A stretch of DNA of 64,000 nt from Pseudomonas bubulae (GCF_900618535.1 NZ_UYJA01000001.1:1116001-1180000); one strand, 5' to 3'; counted from the first letter of the stretch, positions 52,537-62,529 are shown. The notes: generated by a model not told the origin, from the sequence alone. A program made the numbers and translations.

Positions 52537-53288
52537 CCCTGGGCATGGCCTCCCTGCTGGGAGCTGCGCTCCTGCAATCGCCTGTATTGCAGGCAGAAGA
52601 GCTGCCGCCGGCGATCAAGAAGATTGAAGCCAAGGGCGCAAAAATTATTGGCAGTTTCGATGCACCCGGCGGTTTGCGAGGTTATGCCGCCCAATACCAG
52701 AACCGTGGCATGGCGCTGTACCTGACCCCGGACGGTAACGTTCTGGTGGGTAATCTATATGATGCAGACGGCAAAGACCTGAGCCTGGCGCCCCTGCAGA
52801 AGCTGGTGTACGAGCCAATGGCCAAGCAGGTCTGGGGCGAAATGGAGAAGAGCAACTGGATTGCCGACGGCAAGGCGGATGCACCGCGCATCGTGTACTT
52901 GTTCAGCGACCCCAACTGCCCGTACTGCAACATGTTCTGGGAGCAGGCCCGCCCTTGGGTTGACTCGGGCAAAGTGCAATTGCGCCATATCATGGTGGGC
53001 ATCATCCGCGAAGACAGCCCGGCCAAATCTGCCGCCCTGCTGGCCGCCAAGGACCCGCAGCAAGCCCTGCACGAACACGAAAAAGCCGGCAAGGCCAGTA
53101 GCCTCAAGCCCCTGGCCAAAATCCCGGCTGACATTCAAGCCAAGCTCGATGCCAATGCCAAGTTGATGGAAGAGCTGGACGTGGCCGCCACCCCGGCCAT
53201 TTTCTACCAGGACGCACAAGGCAACCTGCAACAGCAGCAAGGCGCGCCATCGCCGGAGAAACTGGTCCAGATACTGGGGCCCAAGTAA
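52515..53288 (+). CDS. dsbG: Thiol:disulfide interchange protein DsbG
   Basis: This 257-residue periplasmic protein reduces sulfenylated or wrongly bonded cysteines and takes electrons from DsbD. A signal peptide (LTLGMASLLGAALLQSPVLQ) leads to an N-terminal dimer domain and a thioredoxin domain with the active site NCPYCNMFW. It closes the dsbD-tlpA-dsbG operon, followed by a hairpin (GGGCTGCGA/TCGCAGCCC). The start lies inside the previous gene. Confidence 0.9.
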   Translation: MFNRKLLTLGMASLLGAALLQSPVLQAEELPPAIKKIEAKGAKIIGSFDAPGGLRGYAAQYQNRGMALYLTPDGNVLVGNLYDADGKDLSLAPLQKLVYEPMAKQVWGEMEKSNWIADGKADAPRIVYLFSDPNCPYCNMFWEQARPWVDSGKVQLRHIMVGIIREDSPAKSAALLAAKDPQQALHEHEKAGKASSLKPLAKIPADIQAKLDANAKLMEELDVAATPAIFYQDAQGNLQQQQGAPSPEKLVQILGPK

Positions 53289-53397
53289 AACCCGAGGGCT
53301 GCGATCGCGTTACAAAGCGTTCGCAGCCCACGCCGATGCTGGCGTGAGCCATGTCTCAGTTCACCACCTACAGCGCTATTAATTCTATTTCTCAATT

Positions 53398-53416
53398 GAC
53401 AATCATTATCATTAAG
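53398..53416. promoter_or_regulatory. Fur box upstream of pvdS
   Basis: GACAATCATTATCATTAAG matches the 19-bp consensus GATAATGATAATCATTATC at 14 positions and lies about 80 bp before the pvdS start, so pvdS should be repressed by Fur with iron. Confidence 0.8.
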
Positions 53417-53492
53417 CCTAGCTTGTGAACAGCTGTGTAGGACGCTTCCCACGAAGAGGTCCTCACTCACTCATTCGCAGCAGGTGATCTCC

Positions 53493-54041
53493 ATGACGGA
53501 ACCAATGTCCACAGGCAAGTGCGACTCACCCCTACTTCAAGCCTTTGTTGATAACCGACTGGTCCTGGTCAAAATCGCAGCCCGCATAACGGGCTGCCGA
53601 TACCGGGCTGAAGATGTGGTTCAGGATGCCTTCTTCCGTTTGCAGTCCGCGCCGCAGATCACTTCATCGTTCAAGGCACAACTGAGCTACCTGTTCCAGA
53701 TCGTGCGTAACCTGGCAATTGACCACTACCGCAAGCAGGCGCTGGAGCAAAAATACTCCGGCACCGAAGAAGAAGGCATGAACGTGGTGATCCACGGCGC
53801 CTCCCCGGAAACCTCGCTGATCAATTTCTCGACTCTGGAACATATCGCGGTGGCACTCACCGAGCTGCCAAGCCGTACCCGTTATGCCTTCGAGATGTAT
53901 CGCCTGCATGGCGTACAGCAAAAAGATATTGCCAAGGAACTGGGCGTATCTCCCACCCTGGTCAACTTCATGATCCGCGATGCCCTGATCCATTGCCGCG
54001 CAGTGTCGGGCACCCACGCAGATACCTACGCGCGGCGTTGA
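53493..54041 (+). CDS. pvdS: Iron-starvation ECF sigma factor PvdS
   Basis: This 182-residue sigma factor directs transcription of pyoverdine synthesis genes under iron limitation. Region 2 (RAEDVVQDAFFRLQSAPQIT) and region 4 (KDIAKELGVSPTLVNFMIRD) are nearly those of PvdS. I chose the ATG at 53493; a GTG three codons earlier is open. A Fur box lies upstream. No pyoverdine gene is present in the window; the anti-sigma factor FpvR is also not seen, which is usual for an unlinked pvdS. Confidence 0.93.
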   Translation: MTEPMSTGKCDSPLLQAFVDNRLVLVKIAARITGCRYRAEDVVQDAFFRLQSAPQITSSFKAQLSYLFQIVRNLAIDHYRKQALEQKYSGTEEEGMNVVIHGASPETSLINFSTLEHIAVALTELPSRTRYAFEMYRLHGVQQKDIAKELGVSPTLVNFMIRDALIHCRAVSGTHADTYARR

Positions 54042-54062
54042 TACAACCGGGCTTGCACCTTC

Positions 54063-54854
54063 CTACATCTCAACCACGGCAATTTTGTAAGGCGCAAAAA
54101 TCGCCTTCAACTGGCCGTTGTCGCGCAGCTTTTGCAGCATTTGTGCAAACTGCTGACTCTGGATCGGTGCCTGTGGCCGCAGCAGGGCGAAGTGACGATA
54201 AGTCTGATCGATACGCTCTGACACCATCACCTTCGCCTTGGCCTGCGGGTCGCAGCCCAGCATGTCGATCAGGTTGGAACGTGTCATCAAGGCAATATCC
54301 GCCCGCCCCCTCAAGACCATCAATAAATTGCTTTCGTGGGAATAGGTCAGGGTTGCGCCGAAGGTCTCGGTGAGAAATTTCGGCGAGGCGTTGAACCCGG
54401 CAAAAGCATAGTGATAGCCGCTGTACAGGGCGAGGCGCTTGCCCTTGAGGTCATCAAAATAGCCTTGTTCACGGTCAGGATGCTGCCGGGCAACAAACAC
54501 TTCAGCGTCTTCCAGGCCCATATCAACTGCAGCATAGGAGAACGCCTGCCAGCCCCAGGCCGGGTTCTCGAACATCAGCATGTCCACCCGCCCACGCTCG
54601 AAGTCACGCACACGCCGGGCAATGGAACTGGGCACAAGGACAAAGCGGTAGTCGCCTTGCAACTGGTTGAGGGCTGCAAGCAGTTGCGACAACAGGCCCG
54701 TGTCGGTGCCGCGCTCGGGACGTACGATATAAGGCGGAAAGTGCGCAGCTCCAACCCTGATTTCCTGAATCGCCCACACCGGTGCCAGCCAGCCCATTCC
54801 CAGGGTCAGCAACAGGCTGTGGGCCAATTGAATTGGCGAACACTTCAAAACCAT
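54063..54854 (-). CDS. Family-3 periplasmic substrate-binding-like protein
   Basis: This 263-residue protein has a signal region (LAHSLLLTLGMGWLAPVWA) and a family-3 solute-binding fold (IRVGAAHFPPYIVRPERGTD opening, ALYSGYHYAFAGFN later). Such proteins bind amino acids or act as sensors. No permease or ATPase adjoins, so it may be an orphan binding protein. I chose the ATG at 54854; the frame opens 38 codons earlier without a site. Its 3' end faces pvdS. Confidence 0.7.
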   Translation of the reverse strand: MVLKCSPIQLAHSLLLTLGMGWLAPVWAIQEIRVGAAHFPPYIVRPERGTDTGLLSQLLAALNQLQGDYRFVLVPSSIARRVRDFERGRVDMLMFENPAWGWQAFSYAAVDMGLEDAEVFVARQHPDREQGYFDDLKGKRLALYSGYHYAFAGFNASPKFLTETFGATLTYSHESNLLMVLRGRADIALMTRSNLIDMLGCDPQAKAKVMVSERIDQTYRHFALLRPQAPIQSQQFAQMLQKLRDNGQLKAIFAPYKIAVVEM

Positions 54855-55043
54855 ACACACCTGACGCCGTTCATGGCTGGAACTTATTGATCGACACACG
54901 ACCTGAGATCGGGCACGCACACCATTAAAGCGCATATAGACTAGCAAGCAAGGGGTCGACTGGCCCACTACAAAATAAGCACCGTGCTCAGTGTTTTAGC
55001 TACGCTCCAACTTCAACGCCGATGCTGTTAAAGGAAGCTGCAC

Positions 55044-55586
55044 ATGCCTCACTGGCTGGTAATTGACCTGGAAGCCACTACCGATGATGGCGGCTGGCCC
55101 CTGGAGGAAATGGAAGTGATCGAAATCGGCGCCAGCGTGGTCACCCGCGCAGGTCGTGAGGTGGATCATTTTCAGCGATTTATTCGCCCGCAACGTCGTC
55201 CGCTGTTGACCCCTTTCTGTCGGCAACTGACCCGCATCACCCAGGCCAAGATTGATGCCGCTGCATCGATGCCTTTGGTTTGGGAGCAATTTGAACGCTG
55301 GCTCGGCCAGCACCTGCCCAAGCTTGAAGGCTGGGCCAGCTGGGGCGATTACGACCGAAAACAACTGGAACAGGAATGGCAGCACAAACAACTGCACAGC
55401 GCCCTGCAGCAATTGCCGCATATGAACCTCAAGCAGCAATTTGCCAGGGCTCGCCAGTTAAAGCAGCCGCTGGGCCTGAACAGCGCGTTGCAACTGGCCG
55501 GAATGCAATTCAATGGTCAACAGCACCGGGCCCTGGAAGATGCCCGTAATACTGCGCGTTTATTGCCCCTGGTGCTCAAGGGGTGA
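55044..55586 (+). CDS. DEDDh-family 3'-5' exonuclease
   Basis: This 180-residue protein has the DEDDh exonuclease motifs: ExoI with DLEATT, ExoII near WGDYDRKQLEQ and ExoIII with His and Asp in HRALEDARNTA. It is a single-domain RNase T/KapD-type enzyme that would trim RNA or DNA 3' ends; substrate is not set. It is monocistronic, with ppnP 79 bp downstream. Confidence 0.85.
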   Translation: MPHWLVIDLEATTDDGGWPLEEMEVIEIGASVVTRAGREVDHFQRFIRPQRRPLLTPFCRQLTRITQAKIDAAASMPLVWEQFERWLGQHLPKLEGWASWGDYDRKQLEQEWQHKQLHSALQQLPHMNLKQQFARARQLKQPLGLNSALQLAGMQFNGQQHRALEDARNTARLLPLVLKG

Positions 55587-55665
55587 CGGCCATAAAAGGG
55601 CGTGACGGGATAAAACCGCTTCTGCATACTGGCCAGCCCTTTTTAGCCCATTCCGAGGAATCGCC

Positions 55666-55947
55666 ATGTTTAAAGTCAACGAATACTTCGACGGCACCGT
55701 CAAGTCGATTGCCTTCGCCCAAACCGAAGGCAAGGCCACCATTGGCGTCATGGCTGCAGGTGAATACGAGTTCGGCACCGCCGAGCGTGAAATCATGCAC
55801 GTGGTCTCGGGCGAGCTGAGCGTCAAGTTGCCGGGCAGCAGCGAATATGAAACCTTCAAGACCGGCAGCCAGTTCAACGTGCCGGCCAACAGCAAGTTTC
55901 AGCTCAAGGTCGCAGTGGATACCGCCTACGTGTGTGAGTACCGCTAA
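55666..55947 (+). CDS. ppnP: Pyrimidine/purine nucleoside phosphorylase PpnP
   Basis: This 93-residue cupin-fold enzyme splits nucleosides with phosphate. The sequence [20 protein letters not shown], then [20 protein letters not shown] and [13 protein letters not shown] is the PpnP (YaiE, DUF1255) pattern. GAGG precedes the ATG. It is followed by a REP doublet. Confidence 0.93.
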   Translation: MFKVNEYFDGTVKSIAFAQTEGKATIGVMAAGEYEFGTAEREIMHVVSGELSVKLPGSSEYETFKTGSQFNVPANSKFQLKVAVDTAYVCEYR

Positions 55948-55982
55948 ATCTCCCTCTGGCAGCAACTGTCTTGATGCTGCCA

Positions 55983-56069
55983 TGTGGGAGCGGGCTTGCT
56001 CGCGATACAGACGACCCGGTCTGTCTGTTGAATCGCGTTGATGCCATCGCGAGCAAGCCCGCTCCCACA
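55983..56069. repeat. REP doublet (REPIN)
   Basis: TGTGGGAGCGGGCTTGCTCG and its inverted partner lie between ppnP and the convergent ABC exporter gene. Confidence 0.9.
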
Positions 56070-56070
56070 G

Positions 56071-57828
56071 CTACACCCCTACGTTGAACTGCAACGCCGC
56101 CAACCGTGCATACAGCGGGTTGGCGGCGATTAATTGGGCATGGGTGCCGATGGCGACCAGCTTGCCCTGATCCATTACCGCGATACGATCAGCGTTTTGC
56201 ACGGTGGCCAGACGGTGGGCAATCACCAGTGTGGTACGGCCTTGCATCAGGCTCGGCAAAGCCTGCTGGATCAGATGCTCGCTTTGGGCATCCAGGGCAC
56301 TGGTGGCCTCGTCCAGCAACAGGATCGGCGCATCCACCAGCAACGCCCGGGCAATCGCCAGACGCTGGCGCTGACCGCCCGACAAGCCCAGGCCACCATC
56401 ACCCAGGTGAGTTTTATAGCCCTCAGGCATTTGCAGGATAAAGTCGTGGGCGTGGGCAATTCGCGCCGCCGCTTCGACTTGCTCATCGCTGGCAGCAGCA
56501 TTGCCATAACGGATGTTGTCTTCAATGGTGCCGAAAAACAGCGCAGGTGTTTGCGCCACCAGGGCAAAACAACGACGCAGGTCTTGCGGGTCAAGCTGAG
56601 TGATCGGCTGCCCTTCAAGCAGGATTTGCCCTTGTTGCGGATCGTAAAAGCGCAGCAACAAGTCGAACAATGTTGACTTGCCCGCCCCGGAAGGGCCGAC
56701 CAGCGCCAGGGTTTCTCCCGCATTGATCGTCAGGCTCAGGCCATCGATCGCATGGCTTTCGGGCCGTGAAGGGTAAGAAAAGCGCAAGTTTTCAAGCTGC
56801 AAATTGCCCTTCACCCGTGCGGGTAACACGCGCAAATCCGTGCTCGGTGGCAGGATCAAGCTTTTCGCCTGCAACAGCTCGGCAATTCGCTCGGCCGCGC
56901 CCGCTGCCTGTTGCAACTCGCCAATCACTTCGCTCAGGGTGCCGAATGCGCTGCCCACCACCAGGCTGTAAAACACAAAGGCGGCCAGCTCGCCGCCGGT
57001 GATGCGCCCGGCGATCACGTCCATGCCGCCGACCCACAGCATCACCCCCACGGCGCCCAGCACCAGCAAGATCACCAGCGTGATCAACCACGCCCGTTGC
57101 AGGATGCGTTTGCGGGCAGTGGCAAACGCCTGCTCCACGGTACTGGCAAAGCGTTGCTGGTCTTGCTGTTGATGGTTATAAGCCTGCACCGTCTTGATCT
57201 GGCCCAGGGCCTCGGCGACATAACTGCCGACATCAGCGATACGGTCCTGGCTCTGGCGCGACAGACTGCGCACCCGGCGACCAAAAAACAGGATGGGCAC
57301 CAGCACCAGTGGCAAGGCCACCACCACGATACTGGTGAGCTTGGGGTTGGTGACAAACAACAGCACCACGCCGCCGATCACCATCAGGCTGTTGCGCAGG
57401 AACAACGACAGCGATGAACCGATCACCGACTGCAGCAAGGTCGTATCCGTGGTCAGCCGCGACTGGATTTCCGAGCTGCGGTTGTTCTCGTAGAACCCCG
57501 GGTGCAGACCGATCAGGTGATTGAACACCTGGCGCCGAATATCGGCGACCACCCGTTCACCGATCCATGACACCAGGTAAAAGCGCACGAAAGTGCCCAC
57601 TGACAAGCCCAGCACCAGCAACAGAAAAAAGCCGATGGACTGGTTTAGCAAATGCGCTGACTGGGTCATGAAACCCTTGTCGACCAATAGACGGATGCCC
57701 TGCCCCATCGACAAGGTAATACCCGCCGTAACAATCAGCGCCAGCAGGGCGCCAAGAGCCTGCCAACAATAGGGTGCAATAAAATGCGCTGCCAGACGAA
57801 TGGCGCGGCGATGACGGGAAGAAAGCAT
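56071..57828 (-). CDS. MsbA-like ABC exporter (fused membrane and ATPase domains)
   Basis: This 585-residue half-transporter has six helices (QALGALLALIVTAGITLSMG first) followed by an ATPase with Walker A GPSGAGKST, signature LSGGQRQRL and Walker B ILLLDEATSALD, all intact. It would work as a homodimer and export lipids, peptides or drugs; MsbA and multidrug types cannot be told apart here. It starts with a basic MLSSRHRRAIRLAAH segment. It is monocistronic and convergent with ppnP. Confidence 0.88.
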   Translation of the reverse strand: MLSSRHRRAIRLAAHFIAPYCWQALGALLALIVTAGITLSMGQGIRLLVDKGFMTQSAHLLNQSIGFFLLLVLGLSVGTFVRFYLVSWIGERVVADIRRQVFNHLIGLHPGFYENNRSSEIQSRLTTDTTLLQSVIGSSLSLFLRNSLMVIGGVVLLFVTNPKLTSIVVVALPLVLVPILFFGRRVRSLSRQSQDRIADVGSYVAEALGQIKTVQAYNHQQQDQQRFASTVEQAFATARKRILQRAWLITLVILLVLGAVGVMLWVGGMDVIAGRITGGELAAFVFYSLVVGSAFGTLSEVIGELQQAAGAAERIAELLQAKSLILPPSTDLRVLPARVKGNLQLENLRFSYPSRPESHAIDGLSLTINAGETLALVGPSGAGKSTLFDLLLRFYDPQQGQILLEGQPITQLDPQDLRRCFALVAQTPALFFGTIEDNIRYGNAAASDEQVEAAARIAHAHDFILQMPEGYKTHLGDGGLGLSGGQRQRLAIARALLVDAPILLLDEATSALDAQSEHLIQQALPSLMQGRTTLVIAHRLATVQNADRIAVMDQGKLVAIGTHAQLIAANPLYARLAALQFNVGV

Positions 57829-58080
57829 GGGAGGGTATCCGCAGTGAGGATCAGCGTAAAAAGCCTTACACAGCCTACAACGAAGTTCGCCTAAAACCGG
57901 TAAATCTTTCTCACTCGTTTTGAATATGACCTGTCACCACAAACCCTAGACAGTAATGTTCTAAAGTCGGGCTGGAAGTTTCAGGATATTTCTGTTGGAC
58001 TGGGGTGGTCGCCAAGTTTGTAACAGCTTGGTCATTAAGCGGATCTACAGTAGCGCTACACCCTGATGAGGAGACAGGCC

Positions 58081-58257
58081 ATGGATTTGCAACAGAACGC
58101 TCAAGCCGTACCGGTGATTCGTACCCAGCCACAGCAATCTCTGGGGTGCGCGTTTATCGACGAGAATGGTCAGGAGATCCTGATCACCGAGGCGATGATT
58201 CAGGACGCCTGCCATGAGCTGGAGCAACGCCTGGTCACGCCATCACGCAAGGGCTGA
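58081..58257 (+). CDS. Small conserved protein (58 aa)
   Basis: GGAG lies nine bases before the ATG at 58081. The product (MDLQQNAQAVPVIRTQPQQS, then GCAFIDENGQEILITEAMIQ) is acidic and helical at its C-terminus. I do not recognise a function; it looks like one of the small Pseudomonas-conserved proteins, possibly a PA-hypothetical adaptor. A strong terminator follows. Confidence 0.6.
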   Translation: MDLQQNAQAVPVIRTQPQQSLGCAFIDENGQEILITEAMIQDACHELEQRLVTPSRKG

Positions 58258-58306
58258 TCCTTGCCAACAAGACCCTGTACATGATTAAACAGCATTCGCG
58301 TCACTG

Positions 58307-58337
58307 ACCGGCCTTACTGCGTAGGGCCGGTTTTTTT
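58307..58337. terminator. Terminator after the 58-residue gene
   Basis: ACCGGCC (58307-58313) pairs with GGCCGGT (58325-58331) and ends in a run of seven T. The pdxB gene ends just beyond it on the other strand. Confidence 0.85.
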
Positions 58338-58349
58338 AGGCCTGCACAT

Positions 58350-59492
58350 TCAGACCGGCACGGCGCCCAAGGCTTTTACCAGTTGCTTCAGGGCCACTGA
58401 ATCACCCGCGATATGCACCGGCAAGCCTTCAATTTCGCGGCGAATCGGGTAGTTTTTGCGCAGTCCGTCGAATGCCAGCTTTTGCTCCTGGACGGTTCCA
58501 CTCAAACTGCGGCGAAAGTCGGCATCGTCACGGCGCGGGTCGTACACACCGCGACAGAGCATGGCCAGGGCCCATGCCGGGTCGCTGTCAGCACTCAGTT
58601 CAACCTTGGCCAGCCAGGGGGACGGCAGCAGGTCGGCCAGTTTGACTTCAGGGCTATGCCCCAGAAAATCGCACAATGCCTGATAAATCTGTGCCGTACC
58701 CCGCTGTTTGCCATCCAGGCTGTAGCCGGCAATATGCGGGGTGGCCAGCACGCACAGATCCGCCAGTTCGCGGTCTACTTGCGGCTCACCCTCCCATACA
58801 TCGAGTACCGCTTGCAGATCATCCCGGCGGGTCAAAACTTCACGCAGCGCGGCATTATCCACCACCGGGCCGCGGCTGGCGTTGATCAGCCAGGTACCCG
58901 GTTTCAGCTGTTCCAGCCGCTGCTGATCAAGCAGATGCCAGGTCGGGTAATCGCCGGTCCTGTCCAGCGGCGTATGCAGGCTGAGTACATCGCACTGCTC
59001 GATCACGTGCTCAAGGCTGACATAGTCACCGCCCTCGGCCGCCGCCCGCACCGGGTCGCAAACCAGCACATTGAAGCCCAGTGAACGCAAGACGTTGACC
59101 AGGCGACCGCCCACTTCACCGGCACCAATCACGCCGTAGGTGCGCTGGGTCAAGTCGGCGCCTTCGATTTCAGCCAGCGTCAGCAGGCTGCCAAGCACGT
59201 AGTCCACGACGCCACGGGCATTGCAGCCAGGAGCACTGGACCAGTGGATACCAGACTGCTGGAAGTAGTCCAGCGCCAGGTGATCAGTGCCGATGGTGCA
59301 GGTTCCGACAAACCGCACTGCACTGCCTTCGAGCAGTTCGCGGTCCACTTTGGTCACCGAGCGCACCAGCAAAACATCGGCATCGTGAACGTCTGCACGG
59401 TTGATCTGGCGCCCCGGCAAGCGGCGTATTTCACCGAAGTCAGCAAAAAATTCTTCGATCAGCGGAATATTTTCATCAGCAACAATCAACAT
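58350..59492 (-). CDS. pdxB: Erythronate-4-phosphate dehydrogenase
   Basis: This 380-residue enzyme oxidises 4-phosphoerythronate in pyridoxal-phosphate synthesis. The N-terminal [20 protein letters not shown] and the NAD loop [12 protein letters not shown] are diagnostic; catalytic residues appear as Arg in [10 protein letters not shown], Glu in DVWEGEPQ and His in ATPHIAGYS. The C-terminal dimerisation part is present. I chose the ATG at 59492. It is monocistronic. Confidence 0.95.
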   Translation of the reverse strand: MLIVADENIPLIEEFFADFGEIRRLPGRQINRADVHDADVLLVRSVTKVDRELLEGSAVRFVGTCTIGTDHLALDYFQQSGIHWSSAPGCNARGVVDYVLGSLLTLAEIEGADLTQRTYGVIGAGEVGGRLVNVLRSLGFNVLVCDPVRAAAEGGDYVSLEHVIEQCDVLSLHTPLDRTGDYPTWHLLDQQRLEQLKPGTWLINASRGPVVDNAALREVLTRRDDLQAVLDVWEGEPQVDRELADLCVLATPHIAGYSLDGKQRGTAQIYQALCDFLGHSPEVKLADLLPSPWLAKVELSADSDPAWALAMLCRGVYDPRRDDADFRRSLSGTVQEQKLAFDGLRKNYPIRREIEGLPVHIAGDSVALKQLVKALGAVPV

Positions 59493-59666
59493 GGCAGGCT
59501 CCTTTCGCGGAGTGGCAGTGTAGGCGTTGTTACGCGCAATGGGCCAGCCGGGTGTGCAGGTACTTGCGGGCACGTTTACAAAGGGCCTACAACTCGCTAT
59601 TAACTGACCACATGGTCAGGCGTACAATCCCCGGCTTTGCGCGTTTAACCCTGTGGATACAAGCCA

Positions 59667-61067
59667 GTGAACTCTGTGACTCACCCCCCCTCTTCCCTCC
59701 CTGTCAGCCGCCCGGCCCGGGTACGCACCGAGGTGCGCGCGCTGTTGGCGCTGGCATTTCCCATCATCATTTCGCAGATCGCAACCACGGCCATGGGTTT
59801 TGTCGATGCCGTGATGGCCGGGCGCGTAGGCCCTCGGGATCTGGCCGCCGTGGCACTGGGCAACTCGATCTGGGTTCCGGTGTTTTTGTTGATGTCCGGC
59901 ATTCTGCTGGCGACCACGCCCAAGGTCGCCCAGCGGTTTGGCGCCAATGCACACGGCGAAATCGGCCCCATCGTACGCCAGGCACTGTGGCTGGCACTGA
60001 TTACCGGCCTGTGCGCAGCGTTGATCCTGATCGCGGCCGAGCCGCTATTGCATCTGATGAAGGTCGACCCTGAGCTGATCACCCCCAGCATGGGTTACCT
60101 GCACGGGATCGCCAGCGGTATGCCCGCCGTGGGGCTGTATTGCGTGTTGCGTAATTTCAGCGATGGCCTGGGAAAAACCCGGCCAAGCATGATCCTGGGG
60201 CTCAGTGCCCTGGCACTGAATATCCCGATCAACTACATCTTCATCTATGGCCACTTTGGCGTCCCGGCCATGGGCGGCGTGGGCTGCGGCTGGGCCACGG
60301 CCATTGTGATGTGGTTTATGGCTCTGGGCATGGTGGTCTGGACGTTCAGAGGGGCCATCTACCAGTCGAGTAAGGTCTACAGCCATTTTGAATGGCCAAA
60401 ATGGGCGATCCTCAAGCGTTTGCTCAGTGTGGGCTTGCCGATTGGCATCGCAGTCTTTGCCGAATCGAGCATTTTTGCGGTGATTGCGCTGTTGATCGGC
60501 AGTTTGGGGGCCACGGTGGTGGCGGGCCATCAAATCGCCCTGAACTTCAGTTCGCTGGTCTTTATGATTCCATACTCACTGGGTATGGCGATTACCGTGC
60601 GCGTGGGTCAGGCCCTGGGCCGCCAGCAACCGCGCGAGGCACGCTTTGTAGCGGGCGTGGGCATGGGCACCGCACTGGTCTGGGCGGCGATTTCCGCCAG
60701 TCTGATCCTGCTGCTGCGTGAGCAGATTGCCACCGTCTACACCGCCGATCCCATGGTGATCGAGGTGGCGACCATGCTGTTGATGTTTGCTGCGCTGTAT
60801 CAGTTTTCGGACGTGATCCAGGTCACCGCTGCCGGTGCCCTGCGCGGTTATCAGGACACACGAGTGACGATGATCCTGACCCTGTTTGCCTACTGGGGGA
60901 TTGGTTTGCCGGTGGGCTACGCCCTGGGGCTGACCGACTGGTTCGGCCCGGCCAATGGCCCGAGCGGGCTATGGCAGGGCTTGATCGTTGGCCTGACCTG
61001 CGCGGCACTGATGCTGGGTGTGCGGTTGGCGCGCAGTGCGAAAAAACATATCCGCCGCCGCACATAA
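59667..61067 (+). CDS. norM: MATE-family multidrug efflux pump NorM
   Basis: This 466-residue membrane protein has twelve helices in two inverted halves (FPIIISQIATTAMGFVDAVM and VGLPIGIAVFAESSIFAVIA). It expels cationic drugs such as fluoroquinolones in exchange for Na+ or H+. The opening RPARVRTEVRALLALAFPII matches PmpM/NorM-type Pseudomonas pumps. The start is a GTG at 59667 with a weak site. It is divergent from pdxB. Confidence 0.88.
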   Translation: MNSVTHPPSSLPVSRPARVRTEVRALLALAFPIIISQIATTAMGFVDAVMAGRVGPRDLAAVALGNSIWVPVFLLMSGILLATTPKVAQRFGANAHGEIGPIVRQALWLALITGLCAALILIAAEPLLHLMKVDPELITPSMGYLHGIASGMPAVGLYCVLRNFSDGLGKTRPSMILGLSALALNIPINYIFIYGHFGVPAMGGVGCGWATAIVMWFMALGMVVWTFRGAIYQSSKVYSHFEWPKWAILKRLLSVGLPIGIAVFAESSIFAVIALLIGSLGATVVAGHQIALNFSSLVFMIPYSLGMAITVRVGQALGRQQPREARFVAGVGMGTALVWAAISASLILLLREQIATVYTADPMVIEVATMLLMFAALYQFSDVIQVTAAGALRGYQDTRVTMILTLFAYWGIGLPVGYALGLTDWFGPANGPSGLWQGLIVGLTCAALMLGVRLARSAKKHIRRRT

Positions 61068-61071
61068 ATGC

Positions 61072-61159
61072 GGTGGCAGCGGGCTTGCCCGCGATGGCAT
61101 CAGCGTGGTTTGCCTGACAGACCGTGGCGCCCTGCATCGCGAGCAAGCCCGCTCCCACA
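61072..61159. repeat. REP doublet (REPIN)
   Basis: GGCAGCGGGCTTGCCCGCGA and the inverted GAGCAAGCCCGCTCCCACAA flank a spacer between norM and the convergent tusA gene. One arm is a diverged copy. Confidence 0.85.
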
Positions 61160-61186
61160 AGACCGGCGCAATTGCTATGGGCGCCG

Positions 61187-61435
61187 TCAATCCTGCTTCT
61201 TGCGGATCCAGTACAGGTACGTGCCCGCCTCTTCCTGCTGGCCCACCAGCTCATGGTCCAGAAACACGCAGAACTTGGGAATGTCGCGGCGGGTCGAAGG
61301 ATCCGTCGCAATGACTTTCAACAAGCCACCCGGCGCCAGGTCGCGAATATATTGGTGCAGCATCATCACCGGCTCCGGGCAGTTCAGGCCGGTAGCGTCC
61401 AGGGTGCCGTCAACCGGCAGGTCGGTAAAACTCAT
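61187..61435 (-). CDS. tusA: TusA-family sulfur carrier protein
   Basis: This 82-residue protein carries persulfide sulfur from IscS to the tRNA 2-thiouridine pathway. The active Cys lies in [12 protein letters not shown], the family signature. I chose the ATG at 61435, seven bases after GGAG, rather than the GTG one codon earlier. It is 14 bp downstream of rlmM on the same strand, a pairing that supports a shared transcript. Confidence 0.93.
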   Translation of the reverse strand: MSFTDLPVDGTLDATGLNCPEPVMMLHQYIRDLAPGGLLKVIATDPSTRRDIPKFCVFLDHELVGQQEEAGTYLYWIRKKQD

Positions 61436-61449
61436 CACTTACTCCCCGA

Positions 61450-62529
61450 TCAGCGAGATTTGGTTTTTTTAACGTCCAGTCGACGCAAATGGCAGGTCAC
61501 TTCTTCACGGTCGTGGTACAGCTGCTTGCAGCCGATTTCAACCTGAATGCCGCGTGCCTTGAAACCGTCTGCAATACGGTCGAGCAAACGGCGTACTTCG
61601 GCGTAACGCTGTTTCATCGGCAGCTTCAAGTTGACTACCGCTTCACGGCAATGACCTTCACCAATCCACTCTTCGAGCATGGCCGCATTGCGCGCCGGTT
61701 TCTCCACAATATCGCAGACCATCCAGTCCACCGGCTGCTTGGGCTTGAAGGTAAAGCCATCGGCCATCAAGTGCTGCACCAGACCGGTATCCATCAGGCT
61801 TTCAGCCATAGGGCCATTGTCGATGGCAGTCACGATCATGCCACGGTTGACCAGTTGCCAGGTCCAGCCACCCGGCGCAGCGCCAAGGTCAACACCGGTC
61901 ATGTCGCTGTGCAGGCGCTCGTCCCACTGGTCGCGGGGGATAAAATGGTGCCAGGCCTCTTCAAGCTTGAGGGTTGAACGGCTAGGCGCTTCGCGGGGGA
62001 ATTTCAGGCGCGGGATGCCCATGGGCCACATGGCCGAGTTGTTGGCCGGGGCCAGGCCAAGAAACACTTCACGACCACTTTTAAACGTCAGCAGCAGGCG
62101 CGGTTTGCTCCCGTCCTCTTCTTCAGTCAGTTTGCCGGCCTTGATCAGCGCTTTGCGCAGATGACCGTCGAACTTTTTGCAGAAGTTGGACAGTTCCTTG
62201 CCGTCATTGGTGTCGACGATTTCCAGCCACAGGCTGCCACACACCGGGAAGTCGGCCATGTGTTCGAGGATCACGCTGATCCGGTCGGTCTCCGGCAGTT
62301 CGACAAAGCCGCCACGAGCCCATTGACGCGGGAAAATCAGTTCGGCAAAACGCAAGCTGTTCATCAGCCGTTCAGCGCCGCCCTCTTCAGTGCACACAAA
62401 CTCGGCACAGGCAGTGCCAGGCTTGGCCTTGGCGTAGCCAGCCACATTAAGGCGGGCGGCGTGCTCGGCGATTTCCGAGCAGACTTCGCCTTCAAACCCG
62501 GGCCGGCAGTGCATAAAAACGGTGTTCAT
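61450..62529 (-). CDS. rlmM: 23S rRNA C2498 ribose 2'-O-methyltransferase RlmM
   Basis: This 359-residue enzyme methylates the ribose of C2498 in 23S rRNA. It has an N-terminal THUMP-like domain and a Rossmann core with motif I DLGAAPGGWTWQLVNRG; the catalytic K-D-K-E set is spread as in RlmM (VCDIVEKPARN, AVVNLKLPMK). The ATG at 62529 follows AGGAG. It lies back to back with acnA and overlaps none of its neighbours. Confidence 0.93.
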   Translation of the reverse strand: MNTVFMHCRPGFEGEVCSEIAEHAARLNVAGYAKAKPGTACAEFVCTEEGGAERLMNSLRFAELIFPRQWARGGFVELPETDRISVILEHMADFPVCGSLWLEIVDTNDGKELSNFCKKFDGHLRKALIKAGKLTEEEDGSKPRLLLTFKSGREVFLGLAPANNSAMWPMGIPRLKFPREAPSRSTLKLEEAWHHFIPRDQWDERLHSDMTGVDLGAAPGGWTWQLVNRGMIVTAIDNGPMAESLMDTGLVQHLMADGFTFKPKQPVDWMVCDIVEKPARNAAMLEEWIGEGHCREAVVNLKLPMKQRYAEVRRLLDRIADGFKARGIQVEIGCKQLYHDREEVTCHLRRLDVKKTKSR

